The translations under genes were made by a program, and so were the position numbers. From the NCBI GenBank assembly GCA_950295325.1, contig OX485808.1:6946501-7010500 (forward strand): a stretch of 64,000 nucleotides of DNA. Direction: 5' to 3'. This document shows positions 1-10,205 of this stretch, piece after piece. The DNA comes from Polytrichum commune (taxonomy: Eukaryota; Streptophyta; Polytrichopsida; Polytrichales; Polytrichaceae). A model generated the notes under the pieces. It searched no databases. It was not told the DNA's origin and saw only the letters and a program-made list of their open reading frames with translations. Position 1 is the first letter of the stretch; every line of letters begins with the position of its first letter.

Positions 1-545
1 CTTCTACAGTTTTTAGAAATTTTATATTGAAAATAAAGCCCTATAATCAAGACTAGAGCAAAAATTTGAGAATTTTTGAGCTCTATGACCGCGGTTTTCA
101 CTGAAAACTTGAAAGTTTTAGAACACAATTTTTATTAAAGGGGCCTATATCCATGACAATTCCTGGGAGCTCAAGATACTTTGTATGATCAAGAAGGTCA
201 CCATTACTTCAATCACTGCTACATAGAGGGCTCGACACTGCTTCTAAATCAAAGTAGCGTAGAACTCGAGGGTCAACATGATTCTTAGGAGTGAAGAAGG
301 ATGTCGAATTCCTAGAGCTACCATGGGCATACGCCAAGGCCATGGCTTCAGCATATACAGGTAAGCCACGAGGACTTGGGGGCGGCGACGGAAAGTACCA
401 AGTTGAAGGTGGAGTTCGTAGCGGTCTCCCTGAATTTGTCAAACTGCCATGTTCAGAGCAAGATTTAGAGATGGACAAAGGATGGATTACAAGTAAGAGA
501 TAAATAGAAAATAATATCAACCAACGAAGGGGTGGACTTACTTAC

Positions 546-1550
546 ATATATCGTGCAAAAGGGCATCTGGAATGGCCTCGTCATCATCACTCAGGTCGCC
601 CGCAGTAGAGAAAGTCGAAGCATTTGGAGGTGGAACTGCCAGGGGTTCAAGGACTTCAGAAAAGAGCATAGAGTCGCTCTCTAAAGCCAGAATGTGGCGA
701 TTACATGCACGGGCTGCGCGAATAGTAGCTCCAAGAGAAATGGGATAAATTAGGACATGAAACATGGTATGAAAATTAAAAGTAAAAAAGGAAAGAGAAG
801 TGGGTATGAGGTACCTGTGGAAGCGGTTAGATCGGCGACAATACCATCTGGAGGAGATAATCCATGCACAAAGAGTTTCATGAGAACATCCGATTTCTCC
901 TTCGGCCTCGCCATGGCGAACCATCGCTTTTACGAATTAGCTGGGTCTCGGATGTGACAGGATTGAAGAGGACATCATCACACGCTAAGTCCACCTGAGG
1001 GACTGAAGGGTCTGGAGTGATCGTGAGGATCTTTGGCTGCCTAGCCTCAGAAGTAGGGACAGATCTGACTATAAGAATAGCCTTGAACCTCAAAGTCTGC
1101 AAAGGTAAATCAAATAATCAGCTAAGTCTTAAGAAGAAAAATCGGAAGAGAAGAAAAAACTTAGTTAAAATAGTAGGAAAGAGAGAAGGACAAGAAACAA
1201 ACATTTTTGGCTGGCACGAGGAGATTGGCAAGGTGCAAATAATTGATGATGGTCCACTCGTCAAGAACCTTCATATTGTAATTCTTGAAAAATGATGAAA
1301 TCTCCTTGCGAACCATGGGACTGTCGGGGTAGAAAAGAATGAAGGCTCCATCGTCATGCAAGTAGGAATATGCAAATCCCATGGTCACTTTAAGAAAAAT
1401 ATCGGAGTATTCATTCCAAGGTGGGATATGAGACGGGGGATTAGAAACTCCAGGAATTCTCTGCCCGTCAGGGTACTCAGCAATAAGCAAGTCCACTGTA
1501 GGTTTCTGAATGAGTTTGCCATCAAAGTAGAAGTGGCGTCCAGTGCCAAC
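546..1550 (-). other. Methyltransferase-like C-terminal exons (beta-class motif order)
   Basis: Three exons with good borders (1550 to about 1194, 1096-815, 728-546). The first encodes GTGRHFYFDG...VDLLIAEYPDGQ, placed where N4/N6 methylases carry (D/S/N)PP(Y/F/W), then FLKVTMGFAYSYLHDDGAFILFY, a typical strand-helix after motif IV. The last two join to give GIVADLTASTATIRAARACN followed by RHILALESD, which aligns with the AdoMet-binding FxGxGTT...AA...R...IE-D segment. Catalytic motif before AdoMet motif is the beta-class (N4-cytosine-like) order. Both signature motifs are degenerate (EYPDG, LTASTAT), so activity is doubtful even without the frameshift near 910. Confidence 0.5.
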
Positions 1551-3352
1551 CTAAACCGGAGAGGAATGTAAGTCCTGGGAGTTCCGAGCTAGAACTTGAC
1601 ATTGAAAAAATGCCACAAAAATCCAACTACCAACCTACAACATGACATTGAAAAAATGAAAGCAATACTGTAGTGAATTGGAAAATTAGGGGGAGACCTT
1701 GTTCAGAAAGTAAACAATGTCTTCGTAGTTGGTGTTGAACTTTCCAGTGATTGTCTTCTCCTCCACAATACGAACAAAATAATCATTCATAAGAAGTTGC
1801 TGAGAAGTATATGCGGTTGACAATGCAACAGCCTTCACCTTCATGGGATGACGCTTAGGGGGAGACAAGAACGTGGTGGCGGTACTGGAATCCGGGACAT
1901 CAACTTTCTGGCGCTTCGTAATTGGCTCTGCTAGAAGTACTGAAGGACTCGGAGGTGATGCAGGAAGTCTAGACGCACTTGAAGCAAGTGCAGCATCTGC
2001 TGCAGAGAAGAGGGGCGGCGTCCCAACCGGGGAAGTGGCCCTCTGAACCTGATCAGAAACGGGAGCCTTCTTCTGCCTCGGTTGCCTCTTGGATTTTGAG
2101 GCCGGCCGTTGACTGGCAAGCATCTCAAGCGGAGTGTCGACGGTATCCGAGGGAGTCCCAGTTCGAAGGGAAGGTGGTTGGATGGAGTCTCGAAGAACAA
2201 TGTCAAACGAAGGGGCCTTCGAAGCTGGGCAGTCAAGATACCACCCACATCGCTCCCAGTGCACAGAATCCCATGATTTCGTGATCCCCTCAGTGAGCAT
2301 GAAATCCTCACTATCTCACTCCAAGAAATTAACAAAGAAGGGAGGGGATCTAGAGATTAGCCTTGGAGGGGAAAATGACATATTTGAAGTACCGGTACAG
2401 GACACGGTGTAATGCTGGCTTGAACAAGTACTGCTTGTCGATAGTGTTGTTCTTGTTCACTCCTTTCTCCACTGCAAATTCGCGGAAGAATGCCGTGTCC
2501 TATAATGATATGCGAATCTGCTCAATATAATAAAAAAAGGTTGGAATTGGATCCCGGCCATTAGGTTGATAGTTAATGGTGGCCTTTTGATCACGCAGGA
2601 CACCATCGAGAAGCTTTTGTGCTTCCACTGCCAACTGCATAGCACGACAAAGGAGTTATGAAAAAAGAAGATAACAAATTTGCAATGGCCTAGCAATGAA
2701 AGTTCAAAAGCAAAAAAACAATTTTTGAGAACTCAACAAAGAGGGCAGGTGGAGAATCACATACTTGAGCCCACCATGTTGCCTTATTCAACCAAGTTTA
2801 AAAGGCGTCATCGTTGAAACCTTGCTTGGGGAATTTCAGTTGCACCCGAAGACTTGGAGGCTGATTCCAGCGCTCAAGCCAAAGTACCTTCATGGAAGGA
2901 TCCATGGCAGACACAGCCAACATCCACAACTTCTCTAACTTCATCTCAACACCGTCATCACGACACTCATAATGAGTCTTCACTTCGGCAAGAAAAGTAG
3001 GAGTGTTCTGAGGATCAGCAATTGGTAAGATCTTCTTCAACTCACTTTTAAAATGCACCTTGGCACGTGTAACCGCCTTGCCAACGATGTCATCAACGCG
3101 TTGAGATGTCCAGTCCTCAGGGTTTGGATATCGATCATAAAATTTCCGCTCTGCAGATGCAGCAACCACTCTAATTTCTTGCTGAGACATTTGAAAAGCA
3201 AGGAATTAGTATATTAGCAATGCGAAAATATAGAGGAAATTAAAAGTGGGAATGAAACCATAGGAAGAGTATGAAAACAATTGAACCTGGTAGAGTATGG
3301 AGGTGAACGATGCAGTTGTAAGGGTGAACCAAATTTTGGTTTTAGGATTCTT

Positions 3353-5344
3353 CAGGGTTGTCTATTGTGTCGTGACGGAGGGTAATTCCGGCATAATGTC
3401 GTGCCGTCACGACACGTATCCGTCACGACATTATGCCGGATGCTGTCTTTATCTTGACGGACTTGAATTTTACCGATTTTTTTGTGTAATTACATTAACC
3501 CAATTCAGACACGTAGGATTTACAATGTCCACGTGTGATGACATGTCAGCAAAGTAAAGGTAAAGTGGGGAAAAATTTACTAGAGCCCGTCCGCCCCCCC
3601 ATCCGCCCCTGTTCCCGACCCCGTCCGCTCCGTTCCCAACCCCGTACGCCCCGTTCCCCCCCCCCCGTCCGCGCCCCGTTTCCCCCCCCCCCTTCCCCGT
3701 CCGCCCCATTTAAAAAAAAAATTCCCCCCCCCCCGTCCGCGGCCCGTTCCCCCCCGTCCGCCCCTCCGTCCGCTCCCCCGTCTGCCCCAGTTTTTTTTTT
3801 TTTTTTTTTTTTCCCCCCCCTTCCCTGTCCGCCCCATTTAAAAAAAAAAATTCCCCCCCCCTCCGTCCGCCCCCGTTCCCGACCCCGTCCGCTCCCGTTC
3901 CCCCCCGTCCGCGCCCCGTTCCCCCCCGTCCGCTCCCCCGTCCGCCCCAGTTTTTTTTTTTTTTTGTTTTCCCCTTCCCCGTCCGCCCCAATTTTTTTAA
4001 AAAAAAATTCCCCCCCCTCCGTCCGCTCCCGTTCCCCCCCTGTCCGCCCCGTTCCCAACCCCTCCGCCCCGTTCCCCCCCGTCCGCGCCCTGTTCCCCCC
4101 CCGTCCGCTCCGTTCCCCCCCCCCCCCCGTCCGCCCCAGTTTTTTTTTTTTTTCCCCCCCCCCCCCTTCCCCGTCCGCCCCATTTTAAAAAAAAAATTTC
4201 CCCCCCTCCGTCCGCTCCCGTTCCCCCCCGTCCGCGCCCCGTTCCCCCCCGTCCGCGCCCCGTTCCCCCCCGTCCGCGCCCCGTTCCCCCCCCCGTCCGC
4301 CCCCGTTCCCCCCCCCGTCCGCTCCGTTCCCCCCCCCCCCCTTCCCCGTCCGCCCCATTTTTAAAAAAAAATTCCCCCCCTCCGTCCGCTCCTGTTCCCC
4401 CTCGTTCCCGACCCCGTCCGCTCCCGTTCCCCCCCGTCCGCCCCCGTTCCCCCCCCCGTCCGCTCCGTTCCCCCCCCCCCCGTCCGCCCCAGTTTTTTTT
4501 TTTTTTTTTTCCCCCCCCCCCCCTTCCCCGTCCACCCCATTTAAAAAAAAAATTCCCCCCCTCCGTCCGCTCCCGTTCCCCCCCGTCCGCCCCCGTTCCC
4601 GACCCTGTCCGCCCCGTTCCCCCCCCCGTCCGCGCCCCGTTCCCCCCCGTCCGCCCCTCCGTCCGCTCCCGTTCCCCTCCGTCCGCTCCCGTTCCCCCCC
4701 GTCCGCCCCCGTTCCCGACCCTGTCCGCCCCGTTCCCCCCCCCGTCCGCGCCCCGTTCCCCCCCGTCCGCCCCTCCGTCCGCTCCCCCGTCCGCCCCATT
4801 TTTTTTTTTTTAAATTTCCCCCCCCCTCCGTCCGCTCCCGTTCCCCCCCGTCCGCCCCGTTCCCAACCCCGTCCGCCCCGTTCCCCCCCGTCCGCGCCCC
4901 GTTCCCCCCCGTCCGCTCCGTTCCCCCCCCCCCCCCCCCCCGTCCGCTCCCGTTCCCCCCGTCCGCCCCCGTTCCCGACTCCCTCCGCTCCGTTCCCCCC
5001 CCCCCCCGTCCGCTCCGTTCCCCCCCCCACCCCCGTCCGCCCCACCCTCGTCCCCCGTCCGCCCCACACCCTCCTTAGTCGTTTTTTACTACTTTGATTT
5101 TAACAAAATGGTAAACAAAATGGCAAAATGATTTACCTGGCGCTAGGCATATCCACGACCACGTCGGCGTTTTCTGCCACATAGGACGCCACCTTGGCAA
5201 GAAGGTAAGTATTTTACCCACCCTAGTCCGTTCCCCCTATGTTGACCCTACGTGGACCCTATTGTGTCGTGACGGAGGGGTCCGTCACGACACGACACGA
5301 CATGACGGCACGACACCGTCATGACGTCGCGATAAACAACCCTG
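3353..5344. mobile_element. Non-autonomous hAT-type element inside a methylase-gene exon
   Basis: The termini are inverted: CAGGGTTGTCTATTG at the left and its near complement ending ACAACCCTG at the right. The element is flanked by an exact 8-bp direct repeat GGATTCTT (3345-3352 and 5345-5352). An 8-bp target duplication with CAGGG ends is the hAT signature. Subterminal regions carry many CGTGACGG/CCGTCACG motifs, including a palindrome at about 3390-3440 (arms TCCGGCATAATGTCGTG) and another at 5266-5290, as expected of transposase-binding repeats. There is no transposase ORF; the interior is GC/AT-homopolymer-rich satellite. Removing the element and one duplication copy restores a continuous reading frame in the host exon. 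Confidence 0.85.
3590..5075. repeat. CCGTCCGCCCC/GTTCCC satellite with poly-A/T interruptions
   Basis: About 1.5 kb built from variants of CCGTCCGCCCC, CCGTCCGCTCC and GTTCCC, with long C runs. Roughly seven higher-order units are marked by a T run, then TTCCCCGTCCGCCCCATTT, then an A run and TTCCCCCC (A runs near 3711, 3840, 4000, 4186, 4362, 4543 and 4810). All six-frame ORFs here are low-complexity artefacts. It forms the body of the hAT element. Confidence 0.9.
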
Positions 5345-5583
5345 GGATTCTTCTGTTTTGTCTCAACAGCTTGAACATCATCTTGAGACACCAAAGACTT
5401 GAAGAACTCCAATGGCTATTTGGCAAGACTCTGAGTGCGGTAGAGCCGATGCACAAGGTTTGCAACTACATGTGAATTTTTATTTCTCCTAGGTGGCAGA
5501 AAATCAAGATTAAATGAGAGATGAGGTACCATGACAAAAATGAGATGAAATCAAGAGAGCATGTGATTGCAATGAGAACATAC

Positions 5584-6127
5584 CAGTTGACCTCATGTAA
5601 GGCAGTGAGCATGGATACAACATCCCCATTCACAACGAGAATAATGCTCTCGACCGTATAATGCCAAGAAATGTCATCCACGTGGTCATTGTTGATAATT
5701 GGCATCCAAGCTTGGATGCGGTGGTTGCCATCCCAAACATGGAACATCTTCCCACAAAAGACTTGGAGAGCTGGATCGGCGGTTAGCATGGCCTCAAATT
5801 CGTTGTTCACTGTCACCCAATGTTGACTCCAAGTGGAAATGATCTCTGCGGAAACATCTGAAGTTTTGCCTTCATTGTCCTCCAGGGCAACATAAAAAAT
5901 ACCATTACCTTCCATTTAACCGTTCTTCTGGAAATGCGAAGCCAACTTAAGGACATCATTCTTAAGGAAGGGACGGACCACGGGAAGACAAACCATTCGA
6001 CATAGAGGAATGAAGATCTTGGACTTGTTCTTCGGTTGAAATCTAAGTCCCTCAATCCTGGATTTGGTGCTGGGAATCTCATTAGAGACCATGATATGGA
6101 GCTTCGAGCGAGCATCTATTGGATTGT
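5584..6127 (-). other. ParB/sulfiredoxin-like domain exon of the broken gene
   Basis: The exon is bounded by an acceptor (cattttcag before ACAATCC) and a donor (AACTG before GTATGT). The peptide contains KNDVLKLASHFQKNG, resembling the ParB 'sub-optimal helix then G' segment, and later GKMFHVWDGNHRIQAWMPI, matching the DGHHR-type nucleotide-binding signature of ParB/Srx folds. One TAA at 5916-5918 interrupts the frame between these halves. In bacteria this domain binds DNA or a nucleotide, or acts as a nuclease; in ParB-methylase fusions it precedes the methylase domain, as here. The alternative is an unrelated domain with a chance DGNHR. Confidence 0.45.
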
Positions 6128-6399
6128 CTGAAAATGAAGGCAAATTCATCAGATATTGCATGAGATATTACATGAGATTTTTGCCTCAAGAGAATGCGAC
6201 ATGTATATCAGCAGTCCAGAAAGCAATACGTGAATACAGAGCCAAAATCGTGAGTGAATGTTTATTTTGAAAATCCCACTAATGAGTTAATAGTAAACAA
6301 CAAATTGAACAGAAGACAGCCAGGTTTGGACTCGTGACCGACGTAGAACGTACCACCGGCAGGCTCACCCGAAGAAGTTGAGGAAGCGCACAATGCCAT

Positions 6400-7215
6400 A
6401 TCAGTCAATAAAAGTCATAATAAAATTGTGTGCAAACAAAATGAACTCGATTTCTAAAATATCAGAAGAAGAGAGGCATTTGACTACATGGTGAATGACC
6501 CCTAACAATGTACGCACTTCATAATCGACAAGGTTCATTCATGAAATTGGAATGCAATACCAAACATCATGAAATTGGAATGAATAAATAAACCCCACAA
6601 AGCAATGTGGAATGCACCTTCTCCACCATCTCCACCATCTCCTGGACTCATAACACTCGCTTGAATTTAAACAAGTTCAACACAATGCCACCTTTAGCTC
6701 ATGTCAGAAGCACCCACATTTGAATGAGGTACCTCAAGTGATGGTGAGATGATGAGGTTTGAAATGAATTGGAAGGGGAAATTGCGAAATGTGGATAAAA
6801 GTATGAAGTGCCCCACTTTAATTATGAGGGAAGAAGTGGTTGGAAAGGATATGTCAGCTTATGGTTCATCCAGTTGGAGGGATTGGTGTACATATATCTG
6901 AACCCAGCCCGGTTAAGAGAGTCAGAAAGTTAAGGAGAGTGGGAGAGACTGTTGACATTAATGACAATGAGCTGGAAAGAGCAAGGCCAAGACACTTATT
7001 GGAAAACACTGCAGATTATAACCAAGGCACAAACACAGCTGGATGTTTGTCTCAAGAAGGGAAGCATCAGACAGATGCTCGGATTTTTATAGACCCGAGT
7101 CATGATGTTGGTTTAGTAGGCCTTCAGGTTGTGAGCCCGTTTGCCTGAGGCATGCCGGGTCGTGATGTGACATACTGCCAAACTGCACCTCCCGAACTGC
7201 ACCTCCCGAACTCAC
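6400..7215. other. Spacer upstream of the broken methylase gene
   Basis: No gene is supported. A + strand open frame to 7148 has no ATG near its start, no recognisable domain and no splice context. Short direct repeats of CTGCACCTCCCGAA occur at 7182-7210. Confidence 0.4.
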
Positions 7216-7318
7216 TTGTAGGGAGAGAGAGATAGAGAGAGGAAGAGAGGGAGAGAGGGAGAGGGAGAGAGGGAGAGAATGAGAATGAGGGAGAGAGAAA
7301 GAGAGAGAGAGAGGGAGA
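7216..7318. repeat. GA-rich microsatellite
   Basis: Nearly pure purine tract of GAGAGG/GAGAGA units. ORFs across it on either strand are low complexity. Confidence 0.9.
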
Positions 7319-7394
7319 ACGAGGGTCTGTAAACCCTCGGCCAGCAGCCACCGAACTCACCGAACTCACCGAACTTACCTGTAGCATACATTCA

Positions 7395-7655
7395 AAGGAT
7401 CAAAAAGCAACGTCGCTATGAACGTTTGGCTGCCACAAACCAGTTATCCCTATGGTAACTTTTCTGACACCTCTAGCTTCAAATTCCGAAAGACTAAAGG
7501 ATCGATAGGCCATGCATTCACAGTTTGTATTCGTATTGAAAATCAAAATCAAATGAGCTTTTACCCTTTTGTTCCACACGAGATTTTTGTTCTCGTTGAG
7601 CTCATCTTAGGACAGATGTGCCGCCCCAGCCAAACCCACCTGAGAATGTCTTCCA
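7395..7655 (-). rRNA. Fragment of 25S rRNA (pseudogene)
   Basis: The reverse complement closely matches the domain V region of plant 25S rRNA as I remember it, including GATCCTTTAGTCTTTCGGAA, TTACCATAGGGATAACTGG, GAACAAAAGGGTAAAAGCTC and GTCCTAAGATGAGCTCAACG. It begins at GGATCAAAAAGCAACG and ends in CAGGTGGGTTTGGCTGG. Relative to the standard sequence about 19 nt appear lost between two TGT copies just before CCTAAGATG. Only about 260 nt are present, embedded in GA repeats, so it is a dead insertion and not an rDNA unit. Confidence 0.85.
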
Positions 7656-7679
7656 CCTGGATCGGCCAAACTCCCCACC

Positions 7680-7896
7680 TCACACTGAAAACCCTCGGCC
7701 GGCACCGGCTGGGGTGCCTAGGCCAGAGAGAGGGAGAGAGCGAGAGAGGAAGAGAGAGAGGGAGAGCGAGAGGGAGAGGTAGAGAGAGGGAGAGAGGACA
7801 CTAAAAACCCTCGGCCGGCACCGGCTGGGGTGCCTAGGCCAGAGAGAGGAAGAGAGGGAGAGGGAGAGAGAGATAGAGAGAACGAGGGAGAGAGAC
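7680..7896. repeat. GA microsatellite alternating with CGGCCGGCACCGGC modules
   Basis: Two copies of a module reading CCCTCGGCCGGCACCGG then CTGGGGTGCCTAGGCC (near 7690 and 7810), each followed by GAGAGAGG tracts. The same GGCACCGGC core appears at 8220 and in the 117-bp tandem repeat, so the modules are related. Confidence 0.8.
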
Positions 7897-7903
7897 AATG
7901 TTT

Positions 7904-8102
7904 GGGGACATTTTTAGGCATGACCGGTTGAAATCCTAGTGTTTGCAAGTCCAGCCGGTTATATGTTGACATCATCCTGTTAAATTGGGGTATATTCTAT
8001 AAATTCCTCTAAAATGATCGGTAATTTTCCTACAGTCTTGAACTTCAACCGGTTATTTCTCAAACTCAACCGGTTATTTGTAACTAACTGCCGGTTCTCC
8101 CC
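7904..8102. mobile_element. CCGGTT-rich MITE, copy 1
   Basis: About 200 bp from GGGGACATTTTTAGGCATGA to GCCGGTTCTCCCC. Ends are short inverted repeats (GGGGA / TCCCC). The interior carries several AACCGGTTA motifs and the block CCTCTAAAATGATCGGTAAT. Homologous copies lie at 24318, 37883 and 60521. Confidence 0.75.
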
Positions 8103-8107
8103 GATCA

Positions 8108-8205
8108 TTGGAGAGAGAGAGAGAGAGAGAGAGGTAGAGAGAGGGAGAGAGAGAGAGGTAGAGAGAGGGAGAGAGGGAGAGAGGCTGAGGGAGAGTAGGA
8201 AGGGT
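8108..8205. repeat. GA-rich microsatellite
   Basis: GAGAGAGAGG-type tract following the CCGGTT MITE. Confidence 0.9.
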
Positions 8206-8360
8206 CTGTAAAGGGTCGGCCGGCACCGGCAGGGGTGTCTCGGCCAGCAGCTCCCTCAGCCACCGAACTGCCGAACAAAGCTCCCTCAGCTGCCGGTTTA
8301 GGCTGAGGTTTAGGGTTTGGGTTTAGACTATACTATAAGCGATAATTTATCGCGGACGGG

Positions 8361-8539
8361 GAGGCCAGCCAGCACCGGCGGGGTATCTCAGTCACCTGGA
8401 CGTGCGGGGGTATCTCTGTCGCCTGAAAATGAAAAACTAAATTTCGGTTCCTGCAACTACAAAAATTTTGCCACCAAGAGGGCAGCCGGCACCGGCGGGG
8501 TATCTCAGTCACCTGGACGTGCGGGGGTATCTCTGTCGC
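8361..8539. repeat. 117-bp tandem repeat, left part
   Basis: One and a half units. The landmark CACCGGCGGGGTATCTCAGT recurs at 8373 and 8490, exactly 117 bp apart. Each unit also holds GAAAAACTAAATTTCGG and AAAAATTTTGCCACCAAGAG. The array is cut by a solo LTR at 8540. Confidence 0.9.
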
Positions 8540-9999
8540 TGTGAGGCCAAATCCACCACCCTTAAGCGTCCTAGTCCGGGTGATGACTTTGAGAATCACA
8601 TTTATCTATTACAACATTGAACCATGTGCAAGGTAATTTTCATGTTCAAATGAACATATATTGTCTCACTCATTGTGCTTTATTAATGTTGGCCTCTTGG
8701 CTTGTGCTAGAGTTGGCTTTCTCAAGAGTCCAACCCGCGGCTTTAGCCGCACATGCCCTTACGGACATTCCCCTCACTCTTTTGATCGTCACCCCATTTA
8801 TCTTGCCATTGCAAGAGTCCTTCACATTCTCCATTAATAATGCAAGTAAGTTATTTTGAACGATAGGTGCAAGTGTTGAAAAACACTTTACTCTATAGTC
8901 AATGTTACATTCAATCACATGAGACTTCCACACGCCTTGCCTATCCTATCGGGCTTAACACTTGCCTAATAACTATTTTAGTCTACGATTGGTCTAACAC
9001 CCTATTGGGTAGTTTAGTGGCACCCTCCACACAATCTTAGCCTTAGCTTGCTAATCCTACCAACTGTCTAATTAGCCATGGGTACAACTCCCGCCTAGTT
9101 GCCGGCAGCCCCTTGATAGCCTCGGATGCCACAGCTTAATACTCCCCAATCCAGCAGTCTCGGCTACCACAGCTCAATACTTACCCAGTCCAGCAGTCTC
9201 GGCTGCCACAGCTTAAAACTCTCCAAGGCCAGCAGTCTCGGCTGCCACAGCTTAATACTTCCTAAGGTCCTAGTGACTATATGTTAAGTCTATCTACTAG
9301 CTACCCTTAATGCAACCCTTCTCATTCACTAATCAAAGGTTTTTTTTTTGTTTTTCTTTTCTTTTCTTTCTTTTGCTTCTAAGTCATGAGCTAATCTAAC
9401 ACACTACTTTAACTAACTACCACCTAATCACTACATGCAAACTTAAGCTCTAGAGCTCCCTCACGTGGGAGGCCTTGAGAGAGAGAGCCTAACTAATTAA
9501 CTTCACTAAAACTAATGTCACACACACGTGGCTCAAGCTCTTAAGAGCTTGCTCCCTTGAGAGCGCTTGATGGAGAGAGAGAAAAATGAGAGAGAAAACA
9601 CCTTAAGTAGTAAAGAGGGAGAGAGGGAGAGAGAGGTGAGGATAGGGTGAGAGGATTAGCACCTCCAATCACAATCCCTTAACCTTCACCTTCAAAGTAG
9701 GGACTAATCCCCTTCCACCAAGCTTCCTTCTTCCTAAACTACCAAGGTGGATCCAAAAGTGGGCATTTATCCCGCGGAGCTCACCTTGCTTCACCTTACC
9801 CCCTACTCACATTATCAAGGCATACTCTTATTGAATTCATCCTTGAAATAATCACACAACACATTCTAAAGCCTAAACTTAAATCCACACCACACTTCAC
9901 TCTTTTTATGTTTTGTGAATAATCATAATACATCAAAGTCAAACTAAAATTGGTTTCGAAGAGTTAATCACCACATGTGGGCACCATTTTGGGCTCACA
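8540..9999. mobile_element. Solo LTR (1460 bp)
   Basis: Starts TGTGAGGCC and ends GGGCTCACA, so it has TG...CA termini with a 6-bp inverted repeat TGTGAG/CTCACA. It is flanked by an exact 5-bp duplication GTCGC (8535-8539 and 10000-10004). There is no gag-pol coding and no second LTR in the window, hence a solo LTR left by recombination. It lies inside a 117-bp tandem array whose units resume immediately after it. Superfamily is unknown; length would suit Ty3-type as well as others. The interior has a short tandem repeat and poly-T/C tracts near 9340. Confidence 0.85.
9112..9265. repeat. Short tandem repeat within the solo LTR
   Basis: Three to four copies of a unit of about 45 bp containing CAGCAGTCTCGGCTGCCACA followed by GCTTAATACT variants. 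Confidence 0.8.
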
Positions 10000-10205
10000 G
10001 TCGCCTGAAAATGAAAAACTAAATTTCGGTTCTTGCAACTACAAAAATTTTGCCACCAAGAGGGCAGCCGGCACCGGCGGGGTATCTCAGTCACCTGGAC
10101 GTGCGGGGGTAGCTCTGTCGCCTGAAAATGAAAAACTAAATTTCGGTTCCTACAACTACAAAAATTTTGCCACCAAGAGGGCAGCCGGCACCGGCGGGGT
10201 GTCTA
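10000..10205. repeat. 117-bp tandem repeat, right part
   Basis: Continuation of the array after the solo LTR. The same landmark occurs at 10072 and 10189 (117 bp apart). The last unit diverges at GTCTAGAGCGCC. Confidence 0.9.

Larger units (their letters stand above)
209..6399 (-). pseudogene. Broken ParB-like / DNA N4-N6 methyltransferase-like fusion gene
   Basis: Reading down the - strand, exon-like blocks joined by GT-AG borders are visible at about 5584-6127, 3287-5465 (split by a transposon), 2765-3181, 1698-2300, about 1194-1550, 815-1096 and 546-728, with a last block ending near 209. A possible first ATG lies at 6399 (MALCASSTSSGEP). The order is an N-terminal block with VWDGNHRIQAW (ParB/sulfiredoxin-like), a charged block beginning QEIRVVAASAERKF, a Pro/Ser-rich basic linker with NLS-like KSKRQPRQKK and ITKRQKV, then a methyltransferase-like C-terminus. 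Lesions: TAA at 5916-5918, TAG at 5416-5418, a 2-kb hAT insertion, TAA at 2798-2800, TAG at 2500-2502, and an apparent 1-nt frameshift near 905-915. ParB plus N6/N4 methylase fusions are known from phages and bacteria. Transfer into the plant lineage and spread as a family is inference. The methyltransferase assignment rests on motif order, not on intact catalytic motifs. Confidence 0.6.

Noticed and set aside
3535-5069. Long Pro/Ser- or Gly/Arg-rich frames on both strands (up to 294 aa)
   Set aside because: Artefacts of the CCGTCCGCCCC satellite; composition follows the repeat and frames exist on both strands.
6840-7148. 102-codon + strand frame
   Set aside because: Opens with TTG, no domain, no splice context, next to microsatellite; not enough to call a gene.
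7124-8211. Ser/Leu-rich or Arg/Glu-rich frames
   Set aside because: Translations of GA/CT microsatellites and of the 25S rRNA fragment.
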